From the NCBI RefSeq assembly GCF_030717945.1, contig NZ_JAVAIM010000001.1, positions 867,131 to 931,130 on the forward strand: a stretch of 64,000 nt of DNA, read 5' to 3'. Shown piece by piece: positions 1-8,704 of the stretch. The translations under genes and the position numbers were made by a program. Every line of letters begins with the position of its first letter. Position 1 is the first letter of the stretch. The notes under the pieces were generated by a model that searched no databases, was not told the origin of the DNA, and worked only from the letters and a program-made list of their open reading frames with translations. Source of the DNA: Qipengyuania profundimaris. Its GTDB lineage: Bacteria > Pseudomonadota > Alphaproteobacteria > Sphingomonadales > Sphingomonadaceae.

Positions 1-26
1 AAAAAGGGTCCCGTTAGGGACCCTTT
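1..26 (-). terminator. Intrinsic terminator, possibly an attenuator
   Basis: A perfect 10-bp stem (3-12 with 17-26, 4-nt loop) is followed on the minus strand by at least five T residues at the window edge. It lies 25 bp downstream of the stop codon of a tiny Trp/Phe-rich reading frame (52-87), so it may be an attenuator for a gene beyond the left edge. It could instead be the plain terminator of the EAL gene ending at 147. Confidence 0.8.
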
Positions 27-51
27 CATTCGCTTGGTTTCGTCACGGCGA

Positions 52-87
52 TCAGCCGGTGAAGAACCATCTCCAAATGCTCCACAT
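52..87 (-). CDS. Candidate 11-aa Trp/Phe leader peptide
   Basis: The frame reads MWSIWRWFFTG then TGA. Three of eleven codons are Trp and two are Phe, clustered as W-R-W-F-F near the stop. A consensus AGGAGG Shine-Dalgarno lies 7 nt before the ATG. The region from the W-F-F codons past the stop can fold on itself (GGTT/AACC and TCAC/GTGA arms between 37 and 69), and an intrinsic terminator follows. This is the layout of ribosome-mediated attenuators of aromatic-amino-acid operons (trpL type). The regulated gene would be off the window, and I could not find a convincing antiterminator pairing, so the assignment is inferred. Confidence 0.45.
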   Translation of the reverse strand: MWSIWRWFFTG

Positions 88-90
88 GGC

Positions 91-115
91 AATACCTCCT
101 GTTGGTAGAGGTATT
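91..115 (-). promoter_or_regulatory. Hairpin sequestering the leader ribosome site
   Basis: A perfect 8-bp inverted repeat (AATACCTC/GAGGTATT, 9-nt loop) places the Shine-Dalgarno of the leader peptide in its 3' arm. In RNA this stem would occlude ribosome loading on the leader. Seen directly; any function is inferred. Confidence 0.4.
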
Positions 116-146
116 AACTGCCATTAACCATAGATGTTTGTAAAGC

Positions 147-2510
147 CTAAACCATGTTTGCCAAGCGGCCTTCTGCGTTTTTCGCGTTATATTCCAGGAG
201 CTTGGATAAAGTAATCGGTCTGCTAAATACGAAGCCCTGAAGCTCATCGCAGCCCATTTCGTTAAGAATTTCAGCTTCTTTCATCGTCTCGACGCCCTCG
301 GCGACGACGGTGATTCGCGCCTGATGGCCCATCTCGACGATGCTCGACACAATTGCGCGCGCCTTGGGATCTTCGACGATCTTCGATACGAATAGGCGGT
401 CGATCTTCAATTCGTTGAACGGCAGTCCGAAAAAGGTTTCGAAATTGGCCGCACCGACACCGAAATCGTCGATCGACAGGCCGACGCCCAATTTGACCAA
501 TTCGTCCAGGATCGTCGCCGCCGCTTCCATATCCGCAATCCGCGCCGTCTCGGTAATCTCGAGGGTCAGATAGCCCGGGTCGAAACGGGTCGCCTGCAGC
601 GCATTGCGGACGAGGCCGACGATGCGCATATCCCTGAGCAGGGTCGCAGATATATTGACGGAGACTTTGAGCGGGGAATTGCGGAAATGCAGCAACTGTC
701 CGGCCGAGCAGGCGCTTTGTAGGACGTAGCGCGTGAGGTGCTCCATGCGACCTGCCTTCTCGCATTGCGCGACGAAATGCGTCGGTTCGATGAAGCCCTT
801 GGCCGGATCGTGCCAGCGTATCAGGGCTTCCACCCCGACGATGGCGCCGGATCCGCTGTCTATCTTGGGCTGATAGACGCAGTAAATCTCCCCTGCATCC
901 ATTGCTTCGTCGATCCGCGCACGGAGCGAGATGTCCCACAACAGGTCGGCATTCTCGCTGCTTTCCGCCAACTTGATGGGATCATGGGCTTCCGTGGTGT
1001 CCTCGGCAGCTGCAATGGCTGCCGGGACGCGGCCCCCAGGCTCGTTGTCGATCGCGGCAACGCCGAAGGTAATGCCGACGTCGATGGACACTTCGCCGAC
1101 ATGGACCGGTGCCGCGAAAATTGCGCGCAAGCCAGCAAGGTGCTCCGTCTGAGCGGAGCTATCCTCGATCGGTGAGTGCCACGCGACGTAGTGGCCTTCG
1201 GTAAAGACAGCCAGATCGGTATCGGCCGCGCGTAAACGGTCGATTAGCTTCAGCAGGTAAGTCGTGCGCTCTTCCGAGGCGAGGCTTTTGAGAATCCGCT
1301 CGTAGTTATGCACTTTGGCAACCACCACGTGTCCGGTTGTAACATTCTCACGGATGAGGCGGCTATCGAGTGCCTTGAGCGTCGGCAGTCCGGTTTCCTG
1401 GTTGGTCAGGGCGAGGCGGCGCTTCAGGCGCGTTCGGGATCGGAATACCGCGTAGATCGCAAAAAGCGCCAACGCATACGAAACCTCGAGACGGACACCG
1501 ATCCTGGCGGACGCTACCAGCATGGCGGGCACGAGCAGTACAAGTGCAGCATAGCCAAGCCAGCGCGTTCTTCGTGTAGGGCCAAGCAGGATGAGGCAGG
1601 CCAGGAGCGAAACGAAGATAGCGAGCGTGGCCATCGGGCCCAAATGACCAAGCCGCCCGCTTTTGAGCGTTTCTCCAGCGTAGATCGAAATATAACTTGG
1701 AGGGGCGTTCGTACTGTTCGGCACGATGAGATTGGAGCCAGAGCTGTTACGGTCATGACCGATGACGACTGTCTTGCCGGCGAAGTCTATACTCACCGGA
1801 GCATCGGGATCGCCAAGAAGCTCGGCTAGCGAAGTCGCCGCTATTTGCTGTCCCGAAAAACCATAGTCGATTTGGAACTTGCCCTTTTTGTCATCGCTCG
1901 TTTCCCCACCCAGCGAAGCAGCTAACGAAGGGATGCGGCGACCGCCGACGATGAAACCGTAGTCGGCTGTCCAAGCGATGCCGAAGAGGTTCATGTCGCG
2001 CCGATCGGCGACAACGCGCGAGGCCGAAGGCCCAAGACTGGAGTGGTTTCGTCTTAATTGCTGGCTGAAGTCCATATCTCCCACGAGTTGATCGACAAGG
2101 GCTATGCGGGGCCCGAGCCCCTCGATCGCAGCGTTCAAAGATGCATCATGCGGCGCAGCCGACGGCTTTTCGAAGACTATGTCGAGATAGACTTTGCCGA
2201 CGCCGCGCCGGTCCAGTTCCTCGAGAGCTTTGGCGAGCTGAAGTCGCCGATGGCCGGAGTTCGGGTCGTTGAGGATTTGGTCGCTACCGACGAAAACGAT
2301 ATCGCCGGAGGCTTTCTGCCCGGCAATCTTCGACTGGAACAGCCACAGAAACTGATCGATCGGTTCGAACAGCATCACGGCGAACAGGGGAATTACGAGA
2401 AGGACCGAGAATATCAGGTGCCGCAGGCGTTCTCCCACGCGCCGGGCACTCCTCAGCCGCAACCGCGCCGGGAGAAGCCGCTTTCCTGAAAAGGCGCGTT
2501 CGGTACCCAT
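147..2510 (-). CDS. CHASE2 sensor c-di-GMP phosphodiesterase (EAL)
   Basis: A 787-aa inner-membrane signalling protein. An N-terminal membrane segment (about 32-52) is followed by a periplasmic CHASE2-type sensor (about 60-275), further hydrophobic segments (about 290-355), a GGDEF-like domain (about 365-520) and an EAL domain (about 545-775). The GGDEF signature is degenerate (FTEGHYVA at the expected place), so diguanylate cyclase activity is unlikely. The EAL domain keeps its catalytic set: E of VEALIRW, N of NIS, ITE, DDFG, KIDR, AEGVE and QGF, so c-di-GMP hydrolysis to pGpG is expected. The ligand is unknown. The gene stands alone with about 250 bp of featureless sequence upstream (2511-2760). 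Confidence 0.88.
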   Translation of the reverse strand: MGTERAFSGKRLLPARLRLRSARRVGERLRHLIFSVLLVIPLFAVMLFEPIDQFLWLFQSKIAGQKASGDIVFVGSDQILNDPNSGHRRLQLAKALEELDRRGVGKVYLDIVFEKPSAAPHDASLNAAIEGLGPRIALVDQLVGDMDFSQQLRRNHSSLGPSASRVVADRRDMNLFGIAWTADYGFIVGGRRIPSLAASLGGETSDDKKGKFQIDYGFSGQQIAATSLAELLGDPDAPVSIDFAGKTVVIGHDRNSSGSNLIVPNSTNAPPSYISIYAGETLKSGRLGHLGPMATLAIFVSLLACLILLGPTRRTRWLGYAALVLLVPAMLVASARIGVRLEVSYALALFAIYAVFRSRTRLKRRLALTNQETGLPTLKALDSRLIRENVTTGHVVVAKVHNYERILKSLASEERTTYLLKLIDRLRAADTDLAVFTEGHYVAWHSPIEDSSAQTEHLAGLRAIFAAPVHVGEVSIDVGITFGVAAIDNEPGGRVPAAIAAAEDTTEAHDPIKLAESSENADLLWDISLRARIDEAMDAGEIYCVYQPKIDSGSGAIVGVEALIRWHDPAKGFIEPTHFVAQCEKAGRMEHLTRYVLQSACSAGQLLHFRNSPLKVSVNISATLLRDMRIVGLVRNALQATRFDPGYLTLEITETARIADMEAAATILDELVKLGVGLSIDDFGVGAANFETFFGLPFNELKIDRLFVSKIVEDPKARAIVSSIVEMGHQARITVVAEGVETMKEAEILNEMGCDELQGFVFSRPITLSKLLEYNAKNAEGRLANMV

Positions 2511-2760
2511 CCATGCGCTTATGGGCGTCTTAAGTTTAAGAAACCTTTGACGCGACCCGCGGGTTTTTGCGTCCAGCGCCGAATTGCGCGGGATCGGGTG
2601 GTTAAAGCGCGCTTAGCAATTGCGCTAGCCGATGGGCTATCAAACCGGGCCGAAGGATGGTGTCGGTCGGAAAAAGTCTACGATCTTGCAGGGTTGCGGG
2701 CTCCGAGCGGCAATTACCCGATTTGGTAAATGTCTACTCTGCGCCGGTGCGCGAGAAATT

Positions 2761-4134
2761 TTATACGATCGTCCCGAACAGATCGTGCGCGTCGCTGTCT
2801 TCGATCAGGGCAGATACGATGGCACCGGGCACCAGATCGGACGACGCATCTCGCAAATAGACGGCACCGTCGATTTCGGGCGCATCCGCCTGGCTGCGAC
2901 CGGTGGCCCCGACATCGCCGTCCTCGTCCGGCGCCCCGACCTCGTCGATGATGACCGGGATCGTCTTGCCCACTTTGGCCTCGAGCTTCGCAGCGCTGAT
3001 CCGCTCAGTCACTTCCATGACGCGGGCGAAGCGTTCTTCCTTGACCTCTTCAGGTACGGGATCGGGCAGGGCATTCGCCTGCGCGCCCTCCACCGGTTCG
3101 AAGCGGAACGCGCCGACGCGGTCGAGTTGCGCCTCTTCCAGCCAGTCGAGCAGATAGCGGAAATCGTCCTCGGTCTCACCCGGGAAGCCGACGACGAAGC
3201 TGGAGCGGATGGCGATTTCGGGACAGATGTCGCGCCAGCTTTTCAAGCGCTCGAGCACCTTGGCTTCGTTGGCCGGGCGCTTCATGGATTTCAGCACCTT
3301 CGGGCTGGCGTGCTGGAAGGGAATGTCGAGATAGGGCGTCAGCAACCCCTCTGCCATCAGCGGGATGACCGCGTCGACATGAGGGTAGGGATACACATAG
3401 TGCAGCCGCACCCAGGGCGGCATGCCGCCGCCGATGTCGAGCTGGCCGAGTTCGCGCGCGAGGTCGGTCATGTGCGCGCGCACTTCGCGGCCCTTCCAGC
3501 TACGGCTCTCGTGCCGCGTATCGACGCCATAGGCGCTGGTGTCCTGGCTGATGACTAGCAGTTCCTTGGTTCCCGCCGCGACCAGCTTCTCCGCCTCGCG
3601 CAGCACGGCATCGATCCGGCGGCTGGCCAGCTTTCCGCGCAGGTCGGGGATAATGCAGAAGGCGCAGGAATGATTGCAGCCTTCGGAGATCTTCAGATAG
3701 CTATAATGCCGCGGCGTTAGTTTCACGTCCGGCTGCGGGATGAGGTCGATATACGGGCCCTGGCTTGGCGGCGCATGCTCGTGGACGGCCTCGACCACGG
3801 CCTCGTACTGGTGCGCGCCGGTCACTGCGAGCACGCTGGGATGCGCGGCGCGGATGGCGTCGGCCTCCTCGCCCATGCAGCCGGTCACAATCACGCGGCC
3901 GTTCTCCGCAATCGCTTCGCCGATCGCCTGCAGGCTTTCTTCCTTGGCGCTGTCGAGGAAACCGCAGGTGTTCACCAGCACCACATCCGCGCCGGCATAG
4001 TCCGGGCTCATCGCGTAACCGTCGGCGCGCAGGCGCGTGAGGATACGCTCGCTGTCGACCAGGGCCTTGGGGCAGCCGAGGGAAACCATACCGACCTTCT
4101 TCTGGTCGGGGATCGAGGTGGTGGAGGTGCTCAT
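2761..4134 (-). CDS. rimO: Ribosomal protein S12 methylthiotransferase RimO
   Basis: A 457-aa radical-SAM enzyme that beta-methylthiolates an aspartate of ribosomal protein S12. The N-terminal UPF0004 domain carries the three cysteines of the auxiliary 4Fe-4S cluster (C21, C57, C86). The radical-SAM CxxxCxxC motif is at C153/C157/C160 ([10 protein letters not shown]), followed by the [12 protein letters not shown] segment typical of RimO rather than MiaB, and a C-terminal TRAM region. Length is normal for the family. The gene is divergent from a small membrane protein gene at 4200. Confidence 0.95.
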   Translation of the reverse strand: MSTSTTSIPDQKKVGMVSLGCPKALVDSERILTRLRADGYAMSPDYAGADVVLVNTCGFLDSAKEESLQAIGEAIAENGRVIVTGCMGEEADAIRAAHPSVLAVTGAHQYEAVVEAVHEHAPPSQGPYIDLIPQPDVKLTPRHYSYLKISEGCNHSCAFCIIPDLRGKLASRRIDAVLREAEKLVAAGTKELLVISQDTSAYGVDTRHESRSWKGREVRAHMTDLARELGQLDIGGGMPPWVRLHYVYPYPHVDAVIPLMAEGLLTPYLDIPFQHASPKVLKSMKRPANEAKVLERLKSWRDICPEIAIRSSFVVGFPGETEDDFRYLLDWLEEAQLDRVGAFRFEPVEGAQANALPDPVPEEVKEERFARVMEVTERISAAKLEAKVGKTIPVIIDEVGAPDEDGDVGATGRSQADAPEIDGAVYLRDASSDLVPGAIVSALIEDSDAHDLFGTIV

Positions 4135-4199
4135 GTACCGATGTCCGTGAATTTCGCGGCCCCCTACACGAATGGCACCCGCGGCGCTAGGAGGCTTGC

Positions 4200-4565
4200 A
4201 TGGGACCGGTAGACTGGATCGCAGTGGCGCTGGCGTGGCTGGTCGCAGCTTTGCTCGGCGTCGCTTTCTACGGCAAACGCGCGACGCCGCGCGGCAATCT
4301 GGTGCTGCACGCGGTCGCCGCCCTGCTGCTTTTCGTCAGTGCGGCCATGCTCGGCCACATGTTCGCGCGGGTGGGCGAGGCAACGCTGGCGGCCAAACCC
4401 TGGCTCTATTTCATGATGGCGGGCGGGTTGGCGCTGACTTTTATCGGCCCGGCCCTGTTCATCACCGCTGTCAGGCGCGAAGAGCCGATCGGCAAAGCGC
4501 TGTTCGACTGGGGATACTGGCTGGCCGCCTATCTGGCGATGGGCGCGACTTTCTGGCTAGTCTGA
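4200..4565 (+). CDS. Small four-helix membrane protein, unknown function
   Basis: A 121-aa very hydrophobic protein with about four predicted membrane helices (roughly 6-24, 34-55, 68-90, 103-120) and short polar loops. A strong AGGAGG lies just before the ATG, supporting translation. I do not recognise the family. It is divergent from rimO with a short gap, and its last 9 bp overlap the 3' end of the opposite-strand channel gene. Confidence 0.7.
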   Translation: MGPVDWIAVALAWLVAALLGVAFYGKRATPRGNLVLHAVAALLLFVSAAMLGHMFARVGEATLAAKPWLYFMMAGGLALTFIGPALFITAVRREEPIGKALFDWGYWLAAYLAMGATFWLV

Positions 4566-5696
4566 GCCGACCGGGTAGGGCACCTGATCCTCATGGTCGT
4601 GGCCGTCGCCCTTGGTGGTGCCATTCGGAGTCGGGACGATCTCGACCACGATGTCGCCGGGCTGGAGGTTCTGGCATTCGTCCTCCCAAAACCCCAGCGC
4701 CTTGCCGTTGCGATAGACGCGCAGGCCGCGCCCGCCGGTGCGCAGCTCCGAGATAGCGCAGCCGCATTCCTCTTCGGTGATCTCGCGCTCGACCAGCTGG
4801 ACCCGGCCCGAAACCGAAGCGAGGTCGGCGAGGTAATCGGCGATGTGCTCGCCCTTGGCGCTGCCGGCGAGCAGCAGCCCGGTGAACCGTACCGGGTTGA
4901 TGACGTTGTTTGCCCCGGCCTGCCGCGCCAGCGATTCATTGTCGTCGGCGCGCACGACGGCGCTGATCGGCACAGTCGGTGCCAACGCGCGCACGGTCAG
5001 CGTGATGAGGATCGTGGTGTCGTCGCGCCCGGCGGACACCAGCACGTTCTGCGCTTGGTTGATCCGCACCGCTTTCAGCGTGGTATCGCGCGTGGCGTCT
5101 GCCGCCATGATATTGCAGCCGAGCGCTTCGGCGTCTGCCAAGCGGTCCTCGCTCGGGTCGATCACGACGATGCAGGTCGGGTCGACACCGCGCTCGATCA
5201 GCTCGGCGACCGCTTCTGAGCCGGAGATGCCATAGCCCAGCACCACGATGTGGTCCGAAAGCTGTTCCTGGATGCGGGCCATGCGCCATTTCTCCCAGCT
5301 GCGCTTGATGATGAAATTATACGCCGTGCCGACGAAGATGAAGAACACGGCAAAGCGGATCGGCGTCACGATGACGGCCTCGACCAGTCGCGCCCGGTCC
5401 GAGATCGGCGCGATATCGCCGAAGCCGGTGGTGGTGATCGAGATCATGGTGAAATAGATGACATCGAGGAAGCTGACCTCGCCGTCGAGATTGTCGACCA
5501 ACCCCTCGCGGTCCCACCAGTGGATCATTACCACGATAAAGATGAGAAACAGGGCGAGGCCGAGACGGATGCCGAGATCGCCCCAGACGGGGATCTTGAC
5601 CGCGCGGCGCAGCGGCTGGAACCGGGGGCCGCGAAAGACGCGCTGGGGTTCCTTCTGCGGGACGACCGTGTCGACCTGGCGATCCTTGCGGCTCAT
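4557..5696 (-). CDS. Two-TM potassium channel with RCK domain
   Basis: A 379-aa ion-channel protein. A first membrane helix (about 42-62), a pore loop with the potassium selectivity filter TTTGFGD (88-94) and a second helix (about 105-130) are followed by a cytoplasmic RCK/TrkA-N Rossmann domain starting at the GYGISG motif (154-159) and a TrkA-C-like C-terminus. The architecture matches MthK/Kch-like channels gated by ligands on the RCK ring. The gene starts 4 bp inside the upstream LysM/M23 gene, so it is the last gene of the serS-surE-nlpD-like transcription unit. Confidence 0.88.
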   Translation of the reverse strand: MSRKDRQVDTVVPQKEPQRVFRGPRFQPLRRAVKIPVWGDLGIRLGLALFLIFIVVMIHWWDREGLVDNLDGEVSFLDVIYFTMISITTTGFGDIAPISDRARLVEAVIVTPIRFAVFFIFVGTAYNFIIKRSWEKWRMARIQEQLSDHIVVLGYGISGSEAVAELIERGVDPTCIVVIDPSEDRLADAEALGCNIMAADATRDTTLKAVRINQAQNVLVSAGRDDTTILITLTVRALAPTVPISAVVRADDNESLARQAGANNVINPVRFTGLLLAGSAKGEHIADYLADLASVSGRVQLVEREITEEECGCAISELRTGGRGLRVYRNGKALGFWEDECQNLQPGDIVVEIVPTPNGTTKGDGHDHEDQVPYPVGSD

Positions 5697-6472
5697 TGCG
5701 CGCCTCTTCTGCCGATCAGCCGGGCCGGATCGACGGGCACATTGTCTTTGAGGATGTCGAAATGCAGCTCGGGCCGCGTCGCCTCGCCGCCCTGGCCGGC
5801 GATGCCGATGCGCTCGCCCGCCTGCACGAAGTCGCCCAGCTTCACGGTGACGCGCGCCAGATGGCCGTAGCGGGTGCGCCAGCCATTGCCGTGATCGAGC
5901 ACAACAAGCGGCCCGAAGCGGCCACTGTCTTCCTGCGCGTAGACGACCTTGCCACTGGCCGAGGCGCGGACCATGTCGCCGGTCTTCACCGCATAGTCGA
6001 TGCCTTCGTGGCCCTTGCCGTCGGCGGTGCGCTGGAAGCCGAGCAGTGCCGCGCCATCGTGCGGAGCGCGGAAGAACGGGCGGTCGCTCACGGGGGTGGG
6101 CGGGATCGGGCGGGCAGAGAAGGCCGGAATAATCAGTTTCTGGCCGACCCGGATATTGTAAGGCGGCTCCAGGCCATTCGCCACGGCGATCAGGTCGAAG
6201 GGCACGCCGTAATCGATCGCGATTGCGAAGCCGGTTTCGCCGCGCCTTACCACGTGGCTGCGCTGGCGCGGGATGGAGAGCACCTGCCCGACGCGAACGT
6301 CGTAGGGTTCGACCAGCCCGTTGGCCGCCGCGATCACCGTTGCCGGGACCTGCGCGCGCTCGGCGATGGCGCTCAGCGTCTCGCCCTTTTTCACGGTGTG
6401 CTCGGTCTCGGTCGCGGGATTGCCCGCTGCCATCAGCACGAACGCCGCAAGCGCGAGGGCGAGGCGCTTCAT
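5693..6472 (-). CDS. LysM/M23 envelope protein, NlpD-like
   Basis: A 259-aa exported protein: signal peptide (1-20), two LysM peptidoglycan-binding repeats (about 24-68 and 72-116) and an M23 LytM domain (about 132-255). Zinc ligands H155, D159 and H237 are present and so is H204, but the first histidine of the usual HxH motif is glutamate (E235). Altered LytM sites are typical of NlpD/EnvC proteins that activate amidases rather than cut peptidoglycan, and the surE neighbourhood also matches nlpD context. Whether this copy hydrolyses is unclear. It overlaps surE by 4 bp. Confidence 0.85.
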   Translation of the reverse strand: MKRLALALAAFVLMAAGNPATETEHTVKKGETLSAIAERAQVPATVIAAANGLVEPYDVRVGQVLSIPRQRSHVVRRGETGFAIAIDYGVPFDLIAVANGLEPPYNIRVGQKLIIPAFSARPIPPTPVSDRPFFRAPHDGAALLGFQRTADGKGHEGIDYAVKTGDMVRASASGKVVYAQEDSGRFGPLVVLDHGNGWRTRYGHLARVTVKLGDFVQAGERIGIAGQGGEATRPELHFDILKDNVPVDPARLIGRRGAQ

Positions 6473-7233
6473 CCCGCGTACCGCTCCGCCAGCGAACCGA
6501 GCGAGGAATGGTGCGTGAGGTCGAGCTGGAGCGGTGTCACCGACACATAACCTTCGTCGATCGCCTCCAGATCCGTTCCATGGTCGAGCGTATGCTCGAT
6601 CGCTTCCAGTCCGAACCAGTAATACTTGAAACCGCGCGGGTCACGTCCCTCGACCACGGTGCCGCGCGAATAATCGTGGAAACCCTGCCGCACGACGCGG
6701 ATGCCCTTCACCTTGCTTGGCGGAAGGGGCGGGAAATTCACATTGACCAGCGTGCGTTTGGGCAGAGGGGTGTCGAGCAGCGGCGCGAGCACTTTCGCGC
6801 CCCATTCCACTGCCGCGCCGAAGGGCACATCGTCGCCCGCGTTTTCCTTCGAATAGACCTGGCTCAACGCAATCGAGCGCACGCCTGCCAGCGCCCCTTC
6901 GATGGCGGCAGAGACGGTGCCGGAATAGGTAATGTCGTCGGCCAGGTTGGCGCCGCGGTTCACGCCGGAAAGGATTACGTCAGGCGGGCCGTCCATCGCC
7001 TTGCGCAGGCCCATAGTGACCGAGTCCGTCGGTGTGCCGGTCACCGAGAAGCGGCGCTCGTCATGCTGGCGTAGCCGTACCGGGCGCGTGAGAGTGAGGG
7101 CATGGCCCATGCCGGACTGCTCCTCGTCCGGCGCGCAAATCCAGATGTCGTCGCTGAACTGCCGCGCGATGCCCTCCAGCACCTCGAGGCCCTTAGCACG
7201 AATGCCGTCGTCATTAGTGAGGAGGATGCGCAT
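6469..7233 (-). CDS. surE: 5'/3'-nucleotidase SurE
   Basis: A 254-aa metal-dependent survival-protein phosphatase acting on nucleoside monophosphates. The metal-binding LTNDDG motif lies at the N-terminus, and the SGMGHALTL, GVNRGANLADD and YSGTVSAA blocks are all conserved. It sits between serS and the NlpD-like gene with single-base or 4-bp overlaps, the usual alphaproteobacterial arrangement, and is probably cotranscribed with serS. Confidence 0.95.
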   Translation of the reverse strand: MRILLTNDDGIRAKGLEVLEGIARQFSDDIWICAPDEEQSGMGHALTLTRPVRLRQHDERRFSVTGTPTDSVTMGLRKAMDGPPDVILSGVNRGANLADDITYSGTVSAAIEGALAGVRSIALSQVYSKENAGDDVPFGAAVEWGAKVLAPLLDTPLPKRTLVNVNFPPLPPSKVKGIRVVRQGFHDYSRGTVVEGRDPRGFKYYWFGLEAIEHTLDHGTDLEAIDEGYVSVTPLQLDLTHHSSLGSLAERYAG

Positions 7234-8642
7234 CAGTTCTTAGGCTCCAGCTTGGTAACCCCGCCCATATAGCTGTGCAGCGCCTCCGGCACATCCACGC
7301 TGCCGTCGGCGTTCTGGTAGTTCTCCATCACCGCCACCAGCGTGCGGCCGACCGCGAGGCCGGAGCCATTGAGCGTGTGGACGAATTGCGTCTTCTTCTC
7401 GCCTTCGGGGCGATAGCGGGCATTCATCCGCCGCGCCTGGAAATCGCCGGTGTTGGAGCAGGAGGAAATCTCGCGCCATGCGCTTTGCCCGGGCAGCCAG
7501 ACTTCGAGGTCGAACGTCTTGCGCGCGCCGAAACCCATGTCCCCTGTGCACAGCAGCATGCGGCGATAGGGCAGGTTAAGGGCTTCCAGCACGCCTTCGG
7601 CACATTTCGTCATGCGCTCATGCTCGGTCTCGCTGTCCTCCGGACGGCAGATGCTGACCAGCTCGACCTTCTCGAACTGGTGCTGGCGAATGAAGCCACG
7701 GGTGTCGCGGCCGGCAGACCCGGCTTCGGAGCGGAAGCACAGCGTATGAGCGGTGAGGCGCATCGGTTCGGCGAGGTCCGGCAAGATGTCGCCTGCAACC
7801 GAAAAGGTGAGCGGAACTTCGGAGGTCGGAACAAGCCAAAACTGTTCAGCGGTGTCAGCAACATCTAGCATTTCGCCGAGTTTTGTACGGAAGTCGCCCT
7901 CTTTGGTGTTTGCCATTTGCTGCTCGAAGTCGTCTGGCATCGCCTGCCAAAACAATTTCTCTCGAGTGCTCATGTCTGCCGCAAAGAAGCTATCCTCGGC
8001 GAACTTCGGCAGCTTGTCCGTACCGTACATCGCGTCGTCGCTCACCAGTACCGGCGGGTTGCATTCGGTGTAGCCGTTCTCGCGCGTCTGGCGGTCGAGC
8101 ATGAATTGCGCCAGTGCGCGGTGCAGGCGGGCGATGTCTCCGCGCAGGAATGTGAAGCGCGCGCCGGAGAGCTTCGCGCCGGTCTCGAACTCCATGCCGA
8201 GCGCCGGGCCGAGGTCGGCGTGTTCCTTCGGCTCGAAATCGAATGCGCGCTTCTCGCCCCACTGGTGAACTTCGACATTGTCGTCCTCGTCCGCGCCTTC
8301 GGGCACATCGTCGGCGGGGATGTTAGGCAGGGTCGCGAGCAGGTGGTCAAGCTCTTCGCCCGCAGTCCGCTCGGCCTTGTCCCATTCGGGCATCGAGGCC
8401 TTGATCTCGGCCACTTCGGCTTTCAGCGCTTCGGCCTTGTCCTTGTCGCCCTGGCCCATGGCCTGGCCGATCGCCTTGGAGGCTTCGTTGCGGCGGCTCT
8501 GAGCCTGCTGGACCTTGGTCGTGGCCTCGCGTTTCTTGGCGTCGAGCGTCACGATCCGGTCGGCCGCCGGCTCGGCTCCGCGCTTGCGCATCGCGGCGTC
8601 GAAACTCTCGGGATTGGCGCGGATGAAAGCGATATCGTGCAT
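7233..8642 (-). CDS. serS: Seryl-tRNA synthetase with an insertion
   Basis: A 469-aa class II aminoacyl-tRNA synthetase charging tRNA-Ser. The N-terminal coiled-coil arm spans about 30-105. Class II motif 2 surrounds [17 protein letters not shown] and motif 3 is near the C-terminus ([13 protein letters not shown]). The family is usually about 425 aa; the extra length comes from about 45 residues at about 221-265, between the LPKFAEDSF block and [12 protein letters not shown]. That DNA (about 7848-7982) is visibly less GC-rich than its surroundings. The frame stays open, so the enzyme should be functional. First gene of the serS-surE-M23-channel unit. Confidence 0.95.
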   Translation of the reverse strand: MHDIAFIRANPESFDAAMRKRGAEPAADRIVTLDAKKREATTKVQQAQSRRNEASKAIGQAMGQGDKDKAEALKAEVAEIKASMPEWDKAERTAGEELDHLLATLPNIPADDVPEGADEDDNVEVHQWGEKRAFDFEPKEHADLGPALGMEFETGAKLSGARFTFLRGDIARLHRALAQFMLDRQTRENGYTECNPPVLVSDDAMYGTDKLPKFAEDSFFAADMSTREKLFWQAMPDDFEQQMANTKEGDFRTKLGEMLDVADTAEQFWLVPTSEVPLTFSVAGDILPDLAEPMRLTAHTLCFRSEAGSAGRDTRGFIRQHQFEKVELVSICRPEDSETEHERMTKCAEGVLEALNLPYRRMLLCTGDMGFGARKTFDLEVWLPGQSAWREISSCSNTGDFQARRMNARYRPEGEKKTQFVHTLNGSGLAVGRTLVAVMENYQNADGSVDVPEALHSYMGGVTKLEPKN

Positions 8643-8704
8643 GGGGCGGGCGTATGCCTTGTCGCCGCGCGCTTGGCCAGAGGGATAGGGAATAGAGCCA
8701 TCGC

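Noticed and set aside
26-247. 73-aa minus-strand frame at the left edge
   Set aside because: It overlaps the EAL C-terminus in another frame, has no ribosome site and no recognisable sequence. The shorter leader frame at 52-87 has a proper AGGAGG.
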